Source: Pseudomonas sp. RIT-PI-r
GTDB taxonomy: Bacteria > Pseudomonadota > Gammaproteobacteria > Pseudomonadales > Pseudomonadaceae
Reading direction: 5' to 3'
NCBI RefSeq assembly: GCF_001297015.1
Contig: NZ_LIGE01000042.1
Location: forward strand, 1 to 64,000
Length of the DNA stretch: 64,000 nucleotides
Shown here one piece after another: positions 50,941 to 59,577 of the stretch (within the stretch, counting starts at the first letter, position 1; every line of letters begins with the position of its first letter). The position numbers were made by a program, and so were the translations under genes. A model generated the notes under the pieces. It had not been told where the DNA came from and made no database searches. It worked only from the letters and a program-made list of their open reading frames with translations.

Positions 50941-52128
50941 TCAGTGAATACTCGAAGCCAGTTCGAAAATCGGGATGTACATCAGGATCACGATGACCCC
51001 GATCAGCAGGCCGATAAACGTCATCAACAGCGGTTCGAACAACTTCACGAACCACTCCAGCCAGCGGCTGATTTCCTCGTCATAGAAGTCGGCGCTGCGC
51101 TCCATCATCTGCCCGAGGTTGCCCGACTGTTCACCGGCGCGCAGCAGGCGCAGGGACACCGGCGTCACCAGGTGATTGAGTTCCAGCGCGGTAGACAACG
51201 ATTGCCCCTCGCGCACCCGCTCGCAGGCCTGGTCCAGGCGCACGCGTGAAGCCACGGTGAGCAAGCCACGCACCATGGCCATGGCGGTCACCAGTGGAAT
51301 CCCGCCTTGCAGCAGAATCCCCAGCGAACGATAAAACCGCGCCAGTTCATACATGAAAATCCGTTGATGCACCGCAGGCAGTTTCTCCACCAGCCGATCC
51401 AGCCCACGGCGAAACGCCGGTTGCTTTTGCAGCACGGCGAGGGCGATGACAATCGCTGCCAGCGCACCGAAAAACTCAGCCTGATGCGCATGCAGAAACA
51501 TGCCGCTGCTCATCAACACCTGCGACAGCCACGGCAGGTTATTGCCCAAGCCTTCAAACACCAGGCTGAAGCGCGGCACCACATAACCCATCAAGAACAA
51601 CACCACGCCACCGCCGACCACCAGCAACAGCATCGGGTAGATCGAGGCGCTGATGATCTTCTGCCGCACCTCGTCCATGCGCTGGCGATAGCTGACGTAG
51701 CGCCCCAGCGCATCGCCGACCGCGCCGGTCTTTTCGCTGGACTGCACCAGCGCCACGTACAACGGCGGGAACACCGCCGACAACTGGCCCAGCGCCTGCG
51801 AAAACGATTTGCCCTCGTACAGCAGGCGTACCAGTTCGCTCAAGGTTTTGCGGGCGGCGGGGGCGGTTTCTTTTTCGGCGAGGCTTTCCAGCGCATCGAT
51901 CAACGGCAGGCCGGCATTGAGCAAAGTGGTCAGTTCCTGACTGAACAACACCAGGTTGAAGGTCTCGCGCTGGCGCAGTTTCAGCGAGCGCCAATGCTTG
52001 TCGGCGTGCGAGCTGAGCACGCGCAGACCCTGATCCTCGGCGATCCGCCGCGCTTCGCTGTCACCAGGCGCTTCGACGCTCAAGGACACCACGCCAGCCT
52101 TGCCGACCGCTTTCAAATGAAATCGCAT
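50941..52128 (-). CDS. gspF: Type II secretion inner-membrane protein GspF
   Basis: The 395-residue protein matches GspF/PilC: two T2SSF domains (about residues 70-190 and 270-390), each followed by a membrane helix. The RQRETFNLVLFSQELTTLLNAGLPLIDALESL start and VASRVRLDQACERVREGQSLSTALE segment are typical. It couples the cytoplasmic ATPase to the pseudopilus platform. ATG 52128 has GGAG ahead. Only gspG and gspF are here, next to mnxG; the other gsp genes are missing from the window. Confidence 0.9.
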   Translation of the reverse strand: MRFHLKAVGKAGVVSLSVEAPGDSEARRIAEDQGLRVLSSHADKHWRSLKLRQRETFNLVLFSQELTTLLNAGLPLIDALESLAEKETAPAARKTLSELVRLLYEGKSFSQALGQLSAVFPPLYVALVQSSEKTGAVGDALGRYVSYRQRMDEVRQKIISASIYPMLLLVVGGGVVLFLMGYVVPRFSLVFEGLGNNLPWLSQVLMSSGMFLHAHQAEFFGALAAIVIALAVLQKQPAFRRGLDRLVEKLPAVHQRIFMYELARFYRSLGILLQGGIPLVTAMAMVRGLLTVASRVRLDQACERVREGQSLSTALELNHLVTPVSLRLLRAGEQSGNLGQMMERSADFYDEEISRWLEWFVKLFEPLLMTFIGLLIGVIVILMYIPIFELASSIH

Positions 52129-52142
52129 GGGCCGCGCTCCGC

Positions 52143-52571
52143 TCACTGCCAGTTGGTCACTTCAGCGTTTTCGCCTTCGCCGCCGGGCTGGCCGTCCTTG
52201 CCCATCGACAGCAAGTCGTACTCGCTGTTTTCGCCGGGATAGCGGTAGGCGTAATTACGTCCCCACGGATCCTGCGGCAGCTTTTTCTGCAGGTACGGGC
52301 CGGTCCATTTCGCCTCGTCGCTCGGGGCGGTGACCAAGGCTTGCAAGCCCTGTTCGGTGGACGGGTAATGGCCGACTTCCAGTCGATAGATGTCCAGTGC
52401 CTTGCTCAGCCCTTCGATCTGCGCCTTGGCCACTTTCACTTCCGAGCGGCCGAGTTGGGCGAAGTATTTCGGCGCGACGATCCCGGCCAACAGGCCGAGC
52501 ACCACCAGCACCACGAGCAATTCGAGCAGGGTAAAACCGCGTTGGCCACGCGGACGAAATTGCAGCTTCAT
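52143..52571 (-). CDS. gspG: Type II secretion major pseudopilin GspG
   Basis: The 142-residue protein has a prepilin leader cleaved between Gly12 and Phe13 (RG/FTLLELLVVLVV), with Glu at +5. The GspG C-terminal domain has HYPSTEQGLQALV, DPWGRNYAYRYPGE and a calcium-site-like SMGKDGQPGGEGENAEVTNW. GGGAGG precedes ATG 52571. It is 14 bases upstream of gspF in one operon, divergent from the transglycosylase-mnxG side. Confidence 0.93.
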   Translation of the reverse strand: MKLQFRPRGQRGFTLLELLVVLVVLGLLAGIVAPKYFAQLGRSEVKVAKAQIEGLSKALDIYRLEVGHYPSTEQGLQALVTAPSDEAKWTGPYLQKKLPQDPWGRNYAYRYPGENSEYDLLSMGKDGQPGGEGENAEVTNWQ

Positions 52572-52690
52572 GATGACCTCCCGTGAGTGGTAGCCGTGTC
52601 GCCAGAAGGGCTTATGCAATTGCCATGCTCAGCCCCCACTGAAAATCACCTGATTGGCTGAAGCCCTTGTGAACCGGGCATCTCAAGAGT

Positions 52691-52706
52691 CGGCACAGTG
52701 CTTGCG
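52691..52706 (+). promoter_or_regulatory. Sigma-54 promoter upstream of the lytic transglycosylase
   Basis: CGGCACAGTGCTTGCG has GG (52692-52693) and GC (52704-52705) with exact ten-base spacing and TTGC in the -12 element. Transcription would start near 52717, about 60 bases before the ATG. Confidence 0.7.
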
Positions 52707-52777
52707 TATGGCTCAAACGTGATCGGCCATTGGGGCATTTCCCCCAATTTATCGGGGTCGATCCGGGGAGGCCCGAC

Positions 52778-53386
52778 ATGAAATTCCTTGCCAGCGGATT
52801 GCTCGGATGTGTGCTGCTCAGCGGCGCCGCGCAGGCCGATGTGTTCATCTCGGTGGACGCCAAGGGCAGCTATGTACTGTCCAACGTGCACCGGCCCGGA
52901 CGCACCTACGAACGGGTGATCCGCGAAGCTGAAGCCACTGTGGTCAGCCTCGATCAACAGCCGCAAATGATCGCCAACCAGCCCTACGCGGAACTGGTTT
53001 CGGCAGCCGCCAAAGTCAACCAGTTGCCTGAAGCATTGCTGCACGCGGTGATCAACGCCGAGTCCCATTACAACCCCGGTGCCACGTCGCCCAAAGGCGC
53101 CGGCGGGCTCATGCAATTGATGCCCGACACCGCACGGGAGTTGGGGGTGACCGACGTCTACGACCCCAAGGCCAACATCCAGGGCGGGGCCAAATACCTC
53201 AAGCGCCTGATGACCCTGTTCGACAACGACATCGCCCTCGCCGTAGCGGCTTACAACGCAGGTCCCGACGCGGTGCTCAGCCGTGGCCGGGTAATTCCGC
53301 CGTTCGCCGAAACCCAGCGTTATGTACCGAATGTGTTGCGTCAGTACCGGCGTTTGCAAGGGTTGGCGATGGACGCGCCGTTGTAA
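52778..53386 (+). CDS. Periplasmic lytic transglycosylase (Slt-type)
   Basis: The 202-residue protein has a signal peptide (about residues 1-20), a DUF4124-like start (DVFISVDAKGSYVLSNV) and an SLT domain. The catalytic Glu95 lies in NAESHYNPGATSPKGAGGLMQLMP, and AVAAYNAGPDAV follows. It cleaves peptidoglycan, and such enzymes often open the wall for secretion machines. GGGGAGG precedes ATG 52778. Its sigma-54 promoter and position between gspG and mnxG suggest it is produced with the Mn oxidase and helps its export machinery, which is inference. Confidence 0.85.
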   Translation: MKFLASGLLGCVLLSGAAQADVFISVDAKGSYVLSNVHRPGRTYERVIREAEATVVSLDQQPQMIANQPYAELVSAAAKVNQLPEALLHAVINAESHYNPGATSPKGAGGLMQLMPDTARELGVTDVYDPKANIQGGAKYLKRLMTLFDNDIALAVAAYNAGPDAVLSRGRVIPPFAETQRYVPNVLRQYRRLQGLAMDAPL

Positions 53387-53393
53387 CCCCAAC

Positions 53394-53441
53394 CCGGTTT
53401 CCCCACTTTCGGGGCAAACCGGATAGACCCGAAAAGTGGGG
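53394..53441 (+). other. Two mutually exclusive hairpins between transglycosylase and mnxG
   Basis: CCGGTTTCCCC (53394-53404) can pair with GGGGCAAACCGG (53411-53422). Alternatively CCCCACTTTCGGG (53401-53413) can pair with CCCGAAAAGTGGGG (53428-53441). They share bases, so only one can form. There is no T run. It may be a terminator or processing site of the transglycosylase transcript. Confidence 0.5.
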
Positions 53442-53464
53442 AATAGGGGTGGGGAATATTCCCC
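53436..53464. promoter_or_regulatory. Candidate activator sites upstream of mnxG
   Basis: GTGGGGAATA occurs twice (53436-53445 and 53449-53458), the second within a perfect 14-bp palindrome GGGGAATATTCCCC (53451-53464). They lie 50-80 bp upstream of the mnxG -24 element and are candidates for the MnxR-type regulator. Confidence 0.45.
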
Positions 53465-53514
53465 GGATTCTCAAGTGGTCGCGGTAACTGACTGAACATT
53501 AAAGCAATTTTTTG

Positions 53515-53530
53515 TGGCACGCGGATTGCT
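53515..53530 (+). promoter_or_regulatory. Sigma-54 promoter of mnxG
   Basis: TGGCACG-CGGA-TTGCT is a perfect match to the RpoN consensus, with GG at 53516-53517 and GC at 53528-53529. Transcription would begin near 53541, about 45 bases before the mnxG ATG. Confidence 0.85.
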
Positions 53531-53585
53531 CCGAGGCATTTGTCGAGAAGTGTTCCCACGAGCACCCACTACGAGGTTCCTGATC

Positions 53586-56500
53586 ATGGCTGGCTTCCCT
53601 CACGCTCCGTCCCTGATTAACTGGCTGCTGATTCTGGCCTCGATGCTCAGCGTCGAGCTGGCCGGCGCGGCCGTGCGTTGCGAGCGCAACCTGGTGGCCA
53701 ACGTTGTCGCCTTCGATCAACCGCTGATGTTCAACCGCCTCGGTGCGCAGAACATCAACGGCATGATGTTCGCCCTGCGTCGCGACGTGGTGGATGAGCA
53801 TGAGCAGTCGCTGGCTTACGGCGGCGCCGCGGTGCCGGGCAAAGTCTCGCTGCGCCCGGACAAGCGTCCACGGCCGCTGGTGCTGCGCGTGGCTGCCGGC
53901 GATTGCCTGACGATCAATCTGCAGAACCTGCTCGACTATCAGGCCAACCCGAACAAGCACTTTGAGAACGAGGGCGAAGAAGAGGGCGCGGAAAACGCCA
54001 ACGGCGCCGAAGACTTCAAAGTCGATGAGCAGGTGGCGGATCGTCACGTCGGTTTCCAGGTCAACGGCCTGCAAGCGGTGAACAGCATCGATGACATTTC
54101 CTCGTTCACCGGGCGGAACGCCAATACGTTGGTGCCACCGGGCGCGAGTCGTTCTTACACCTTGTACGCCGAACGTGAAGGCGCGTTTGCCGTCAGCAGC
54201 CGTGGCGCGACGTTTGGCGGCGAGGGCGCGGCCGGCAACGTCGCCAATGGTCTGTTCGGCCAGGTCGTCGTGTTGCCCAAGGGCGGTCGCACCTATCGCA
54301 ATACCCTCACCGAAGAAGAAATGCGCCTGGCCACCACCGGCCGTGCACCCACTGGCCAACCGATCGTTGATTACCAGGCGCGCTACCCGCAACGCGAACC
54401 TTGGTTGCGCGAAGGCAAGGCCGGTACGCCGATCATCGGCATGGTCGATGGCAATGAAATCATCTCCAGCGAAAGCGATGCGATTGTCATGGGCAGCAAC
54501 GCCGACGGCAGTTTTCCGTCCAGCACCTATCCGCTGGAATCGGTGGGCAAACGCAACCCGGCGATCCCCAACCGCCTCGAAGCGTTCCGCGATTTTGCCT
54601 CGCAGTTCCAGGACGAAACCGCCGCCACCCAAGCGTTCCCCGCGTACTGGGCCGACCCGGTGATGGCCCATGTGCTGGAGCCGACCCGCGACTCGTTCAT
54701 GATCAACTATGGCTCCGGCGGCATGGGCGCCGAAGTGGTCGCCAACCGCTTGGGCGTGGGGCCGATGCACGATTGCCTGTCGTGCGCTTATGAAGAATTC
54801 TTCCTCAGCTCGCACACAGTCGGCGATGTGGCGATGCTGGTGGATGTGCCGGCTAACACCGGACTTGAAAACATCGGCCCCGGCCAGATACCGCGCGCCG
54901 ATCAGATCGGCGTGAAAGCCACCATGGCCCTGTATCCGTCCGAGCCGTCGAACGTCAACCACAGCTACATCGGTGACTTCGTCAAATTCCGCAATACCCA
55001 CAACGGTCATGAGCAGCACATCTTCCACCTGCACGGCCATCAGTGGCTGTTCAACCCCAACGACGACAACTCCGATTACGTCGACGCCCAGGGCATCGGC
55101 CCGGGTGCCGGTTACACCTATGAAATCGCCAACGGTGGTTCGGGCAACCGCAACCGCGTGGCCGGCGATGCGATCTATCACTGCCATTTCTATCCGCACT
55201 TCGCCCAAGGCATGTGGGCCATGTGGCGGGTGCACGATGTGTTCGAAGAAGGCACTCGACTCGACGTTTCGCAGCAAGGCGCCGACGGTTACCACAGCGA
55301 ACCGTTTGCCTTGCGCAGCGGCAAACCGGCGGCCGGCGCGCGCGCCTTGCCTGACGGCGAAATCGTTGCCGGTACACCGATTCCGGCGATTGTGCCGCTG
55401 CCGGGCAAAGCCATGGCGCCAATGCCGGGCAAAGTCGTGGTGGTGCCGAAAATCGGCGAAACCCTGATCGCCGGCAATGACGACGATGACGAAGAAGAGG
55501 GCGACGACGACGGCGAACACCATGGCGGCAACGCCGGCGGTCAAGCCATCGGCTCGCCGGCGCTGGTTGGTCGCAGCGAAGCCAACCGCAACGCTGGCGG
55601 CAGCCTGAAAAACCCTGGCTATCCGTTCTGGATCGGCGGCATGGAAAGTTCGGTCGGCCAACGTCCGCCAACCCCGCCGCTGGACATGCTCGACGCCGCC
55701 ACCGCGCAGTCTTTGAAGGCCAGCGGCAAAGCGCTGTGGGCCAACCTTGACCCGGCGCAGTCTGGCGGTTGGGATGGCGGCTTGCAGCGTCATGCACTCG
55801 ACGGCGTCGCGGCCGGTGGCGAGGCGCACACCGTGACCACTTCGCTGGATTTCTCCAAGGAAGTCACCCGCGCCAAACCGATTTACCTGCCGGAAGAAGG
55901 CACCGAAGTCGAACAGGCGGCGATGGCTTTCCACGCGAAAAAAGATCACCCAAGTTATGCCTTGCTGCCCGGCAATCAAGTGGTCGCCAAAGCGTTCCGC
56001 ACCAATGGCGCTTTGCCGATGGCGGGCGCGCCGTACTACGAACCGTGCATGGACGATCGGCAAAAACGCCTGACCGCCAGCGCTGGCAGCGGTGAGTTCG
56101 CCAGCGGTGAGCGCATCGACGGCATGTCCTTTGTTGGCGCCTCAAGCTTCACCGCCGACCGCCCACGGATCTACAAAGCCGCGAACATCCAGTTCGACGC
56201 GGTGTACAACAAGGTCGGTTATCACTTTCCGCAGGCGCGCATTCTGGCGCTGTGGGAAGACGCCTGGCCGGTGATCACCAAGCAGCGTCCACCAGAGCCG
56301 CTGGTGATGCGCATGAACACTTTCGATTGCGTGCAATACCAGCAAACCAACCTGGTGCCGGCCACCTATGAGATGGACGACTATCAGGTGCGCACGCCGA
56401 CCGATGTGATCGGCCAGCACATTCACCTGCCGAAGTGGGATCTGACCTCGGCGGACGGCTCGTCCAACGGCTGGAACTACGAGGACGGCGTGCTCTCGCC

Positions 56501-59417
56501 GGGCGCCGTGCAGGAACGCATTCACGCGATCCGCGAGTTCAACCAGTGCGCTGGTACCGACCCGCGCGACGGCACTCAGGCCTGCCCGAAAGCCAAGAAC
56601 CATCCGTTCTTCGGCCAATACGGGCGCGCCGATTGGGTCGGTGCGCGCACGGCGATGCAGCGCTGGTTCGTTGATCCGGTGGTCAATGCAAAAGGCGTCG
56701 ATCGCGGCCTCGGCACGATCTTCACCCACGACCACTTAGGCCCATCGACGCATCAACAGATCGGTCTGTACGCGACTGTGCTCGCCGAGCCGGCCGGTTC
56801 CACCTGGTTCCACGCCGAAACCGGCGAGCCTCTCTATAGCGGCGCGCGTCAAGACGGTGGGCCGACGTCGTGGCAAGCGGTGATCAATACCGGCGACCTC
56901 GATGGCGACGGCAAGAACGACAGCTTCCGCGAGTTTTTCCTCGAATACAGCGACTTCCAGCACGCCTATGAAGCTGGCGTCTATGTCGGGGCCGGGCCTA
57001 ACGGTGGGCCGAATGCGCGGGCGTCCCCGGCCCCCGCCGACAGCTCCCGCTACGCAATCACCCCGCCAGTGCGTAACAACGCCAGCAACCTGCTTGAAGG
57101 TGTACTGGAAGTGCAGGGCGGTCAGGTGCCGGGCTGCCCGAGCCGGCCATGTCCACAGGCGATTTCGGTGGATGATCCGGGCATGTTCGTCGTCAACTAT
57201 CGCAACGAACCGCTGGCCCTGCGTGTGTATGACCCGAACAAGGTCGGCCCGGACGGCAAGCGCGGCATGCAGGCCGACGGCCTCGGCGGCGGCCTGGCGT
57301 CCGCCAGGCACGGCCGCACCGGCCGGGCGAGCCCGGCGATGACCCTGGCGCCGAAGCGGCACCCCGCGGCGGCCGTCCCGCCCGGCGGCACCCCGCTGTT
57401 CCCGCCGCACATCAACAAGGGCGGCGCCGAACCGGGCGATCCGTTCACACCGATGCTGCGCACTTACACCGGCGACAACGTGCGGCTGCGGGTGCATGCT
57501 GGCGGCCATGAAGAAGAGCACAACGTCACCCTGCACGGTGTGAAATGGCTGCAGAGCGGTTCCGGTTTCGGCAACAGCTCCAACTCCGGCTGGCGTGCGT
57601 CGCAGATGATCGGCATCTCCGAGCAGATGGGCTTTATTGCGCCGGTGTCGATGCTGTCCAGTTCGGCGGCGACCACGGGCGACTATCTGTACTCGATGGA
57701 CGCTTCGATCGAAGGCTACTGGAGCGGTATCTGGGGCGTGATGCGCAACTACACCGCCAAACGCAGCGACCTGTTCGCCATCCCGAACAACCCGAGCCCG
57801 GCGGGCATGCGCAACACCGTAGCGTTCGAGGGCAGTTGCCCGCGCTATGGCGCCAACCCTAACGGCATTGGCACTCGGCCCACTGTGCAGCGCAACTATG
57901 AAGTGGTCGCGGCGCTGGCCAATGACATCCTCGGCAATACGCTGGGGCTGACCATCGGCGATCCCGAAGGGCTTGGCCAGCATGTCGGCGGGCCGCTGAA
58001 TCCGGCGGGTGGCACCCTGGTGCTGAACTCGCGCACGGTGAGCATTCCGCAGGTCACCGTGACCGATCCGGAGGATGGCGAAACCATCACCATCGGCGGG
58101 CAGAGCGGGCCGCTGCATGACCCGACCGCGATCCTCTATGTGCGTAAATCCGATCTCGATCCGGTCAGCGGCAAGCTCAAACCCGGCATCCCGGTCGAAC
58201 CGCTGGTGCTGCGTGCGGCAGCGGGGGATTGCATCAACATCACTCTGGAAAACCGTCTACCGAGCGTGATGCCTGACCTGACCCAGACTGCCGTGATGCA
58301 GGGCATGGTCAAGCGTGATCGCAACAGCGGTCTGGGTTCGACCACCTTCAGCAACAACCTGATGCGGCCGTCCAGCCACGTCGGTCTGCACGCGCAGTTG
58401 CTGGCGTATGACATCACCAAATCCGACGGCGCCAACGTCGGTGCCAACCCGATCCAGACCGTGCCACCGCGTGTCGGCAGCAACGGCGCGTACCCGACCC
58501 GTACTTATCAGTACTACGCCGGGCACCTGGAGCGTGAAGGCAAACCGGTGACTCAACTGGGTCGCAGCGTCGACAACATCAACGCCACCGCAGTCGAGTT
58601 CGGCGGCTTGAACATCACCCCGGCGGACGTGATCAAGCAGCCGCAAAAAGGTCTTGGCGGGGCGATGAGTATCCTGCCGATCGGCGCGACCTGGGTTGAC
58701 GATGCACGCAAGGTCAACGCTACGGTTACGGCGCCGGGGCAAACCAGCTACCGCGACTTTGCGATGGTCTGGCACAAGGCGTTGAACACCCGTTGGGCTA
58801 ATGGTCGGCCGGTGGAAGGGATTGCCGCTGAGGGCTTCGGCGTGCCGACCGATCCGCAGGACAACTCGAGCATGGCGATCAACTACAAGACCGAACCGCT
58901 GTGGTACCGCTTCGGCCTCGCCCCGGATGCACCGTTTGGTCATGCCGATGGCGCGGGTTACGGCGACATGGTCAATGCGCACATGGCTTACAGCAATGCG
59001 CTGGTCGGTGGCGATCCGCAGACCCCGGTGCTCTACGCCAAACCGGGGCAGCCGTTGCGTACGCATATTTTGATGCCGAGCGGTGGCAGTCGTGGCACCA
59101 CGTTCCAGCTCGACGGGCACGTCTGGTCGGTGAACCCGTTCCAGGCCGAGAAGAGCGATGTCGGTGGTTATCCGATGGGCTCGCCGGGCGTGGGCTCGGT
59201 GCGCTTCGGCTACAACCCGATGTCGATGTACATCGGCGCCCACGAAAGCATCCTGCCGGCCGCGCACTTCAGCTTCATGATCCCCAGCGCCGGCGGCAGC
59301 AATGCGATCCCGGGGGATTACCTGTTCCGCGACTACGGGGCCTACGGCAACACCTCCGGATTATGGGGACTGCTGCGCGTAACCAACGAACCGGAACCGG
59401 CGCCGCAGGGGCAGTAG
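53586..59417 (+). CDS. mnxG: Giant multicopper oxidase MnxG, Mn(II) oxidase
   Basis: The 1943-residue exported protein (hydrophobic leader, residues 1-30) has several cupredoxin-like domains; PLVLRVAAGDCLTINL and PLVLRAAAGDCINITL are repeated copies. Copper motifs include HIFHLHGHQW (478-487), HCHFYPHFAQGM (532-543, type 1/3 pattern), HIHLPKW, THDHLGPSTH and HNVTLHGVKW (1312-1321). Size and motifs match MnxG of P. putida GB-1, which oxidises Mn(II) to Mn oxide on the cell surface and is exported by type II secretion. An acidic insert DDDDEEEGDDDGEHHGG lies near 634-655, and a very GC-rich stretch spans 57281-57410. ATG 53586 has GAGG upstream. Head of the mnx operon. Confidence 0.88.
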   Translation: MAGFPHAPSLINWLLILASMLSVELAGAAVRCERNLVANVVAFDQPLMFNRLGAQNINGMMFALRRDVVDEHEQSLAYGGAAVPGKVSLRPDKRPRPLVLRVAAGDCLTINLQNLLDYQANPNKHFENEGEEEGAENANGAEDFKVDEQVADRHVGFQVNGLQAVNSIDDISSFTGRNANTLVPPGASRSYTLYAEREGAFAVSSRGATFGGEGAAGNVANGLFGQVVVLPKGGRTYRNTLTEEEMRLATTGRAPTGQPIVDYQARYPQREPWLREGKAGTPIIGMVDGNEIISSESDAIVMGSNADGSFPSSTYPLESVGKRNPAIPNRLEAFRDFASQFQDETAATQAFPAYWADPVMAHVLEPTRDSFMINYGSGGMGAEVVANRLGVGPMHDCLSCAYEEFFLSSHTVGDVAMLVDVPANTGLENIGPGQIPRADQIGVKATMALYPSEPSNVNHSYIGDFVKFRNTHNGHEQHIFHLHGHQWLFNPNDDNSDYVDAQGIGPGAGYTYEIANGGSGNRNRVAGDAIYHCHFYPHFAQGMWAMWRVHDVFEEGTRLDVSQQGADGYHSEPFALRSGKPAAGARALPDGEIVAGTPIPAIVPLPGKAMAPMPGKVVVVPKIGETLIAGNDDDDEEEGDDDGEHHGGNAGGQAIGSPALVGRSEANRNAGGSLKNPGYPFWIGGMESSVGQRPPTPPLDMLDAATAQSLKASGKALWANLDPAQSGGWDGGLQRHALDGVAAGGEAHTVTTSLDFSKEVTRAKPIYLPEEGTEVEQAAMAFHAKKDHPSYALLPGNQVVAKAFRTNGALPMAGAPYYEPCMDDRQKRLTASAGSGEFASGERIDGMSFVGASSFTADRPRIYKAANIQFDAVYNKVGYHFPQARILALWEDAWPVITKQRPPEPLVMRMNTFDCVQYQQTNLVPATYEMDDYQVRTPTDVIGQHIHLPKWDLTSADGSSNGWNYEDGVLSPGAVQERIHAIREFNQCAGTDPRDGTQACPKAKNHPFFGQYGRADWVGARTAMQRWFVDPVVNAKGVDRGLGTIFTHDHLGPSTHQQIGLYATVLAEPAGSTWFHAETGEPLYSGARQDGGPTSWQAVINTGDLDGDGKNDSFREFFLEYSDFQHAYEAGVYVGAGPNGGPNARASPAPADSSRYAITPPVRNNASNLLEGVLEVQGGQVPGCPSRPCPQAISVDDPGMFVVNYRNEPLALRVYDPNKVGPDGKRGMQADGLGGGLASARHGRTGRASPAMTLAPKRHPAAAVPPGGTPLFPPHINKGGAEPGDPFTPMLRTYTGDNVRLRVHAGGHEEEHNVTLHGVKWLQSGSGFGNSSNSGWRASQMIGISEQMGFIAPVSMLSSSAATTGDYLYSMDASIEGYWSGIWGVMRNYTAKRSDLFAIPNNPSPAGMRNTVAFEGSCPRYGANPNGIGTRPTVQRNYEVVAALANDILGNTLGLTIGDPEGLGQHVGGPLNPAGGTLVLNSRTVSIPQVTVTDPEDGETITIGGQSGPLHDPTAILYVRKSDLDPVSGKLKPGIPVEPLVLRAAAGDCINITLENRLPSVMPDLTQTAVMQGMVKRDRNSGLGSTTFSNNLMRPSSHVGLHAQLLAYDITKSDGANVGANPIQTVPPRVGSNGAYPTRTYQYYAGHLEREGKPVTQLGRSVDNINATAVEFGGLNITPADVIKQPQKGLGGAMSILPIGATWVDDARKVNATVTAPGQTSYRDFAMVWHKALNTRWANGRPVEGIAAEGFGVPTDPQDNSSMAINYKTEPLWYRFGLAPDAPFGHADGAGYGDMVNAHMAYSNALVGGDPQTPVLYAKPGQPLRTHILMPSGGSRGTTFQLDGHVWSVNPFQAEKSDVGGYPMGSPGVGSVRFGYNPMSMYIGAHESILPAAHFSFMIPSAGGSNAIPGDYLFRDYGAYGNTSGLWGLLRVTNEPEPAPQGQ

Positions 59418-59450
59418 CGGAACGGTAATGTCCCGGTGGATGCAAATCCC

Positions 59451-59539
59451 CTGTAGGAGTGAGCCTGCTCGCGATTGGGGCTACTCGGTTTCGGATGGTG
59501 AGGCAGATGACGCTATCGCGAGCAGGCTCACTCCTACAG
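59451..59539. repeat. Paired REP element within the mnx operon
   Basis: Arms 59451-59475 and 59511-59539 (GTAGGAGTGAGCCTGCTCGC type) lie between mnxG and the propeller gene. It may stabilise or separate the upstream mRNA. Confidence 0.85.
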
Positions 59540-59577
59540 GGTCGGTGTTTTGTCAGGTAGCGTTTGGGGAGGGTGGT

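Noticed and set aside
53499..56063. Long reverse-strand open frame (854 codons) opposite mnxG
   Set aside because: Its product is His/Arg/Ala-rich without domain features, as expected for the antisense of a high-GC gene; the + strand has clear copper motifs.
59428..59577. Upstream extension of the propeller gene
   Set aside because: It is the translation of a REP pair; the signal peptide begins at ATG 59578 after GGGGAGG.
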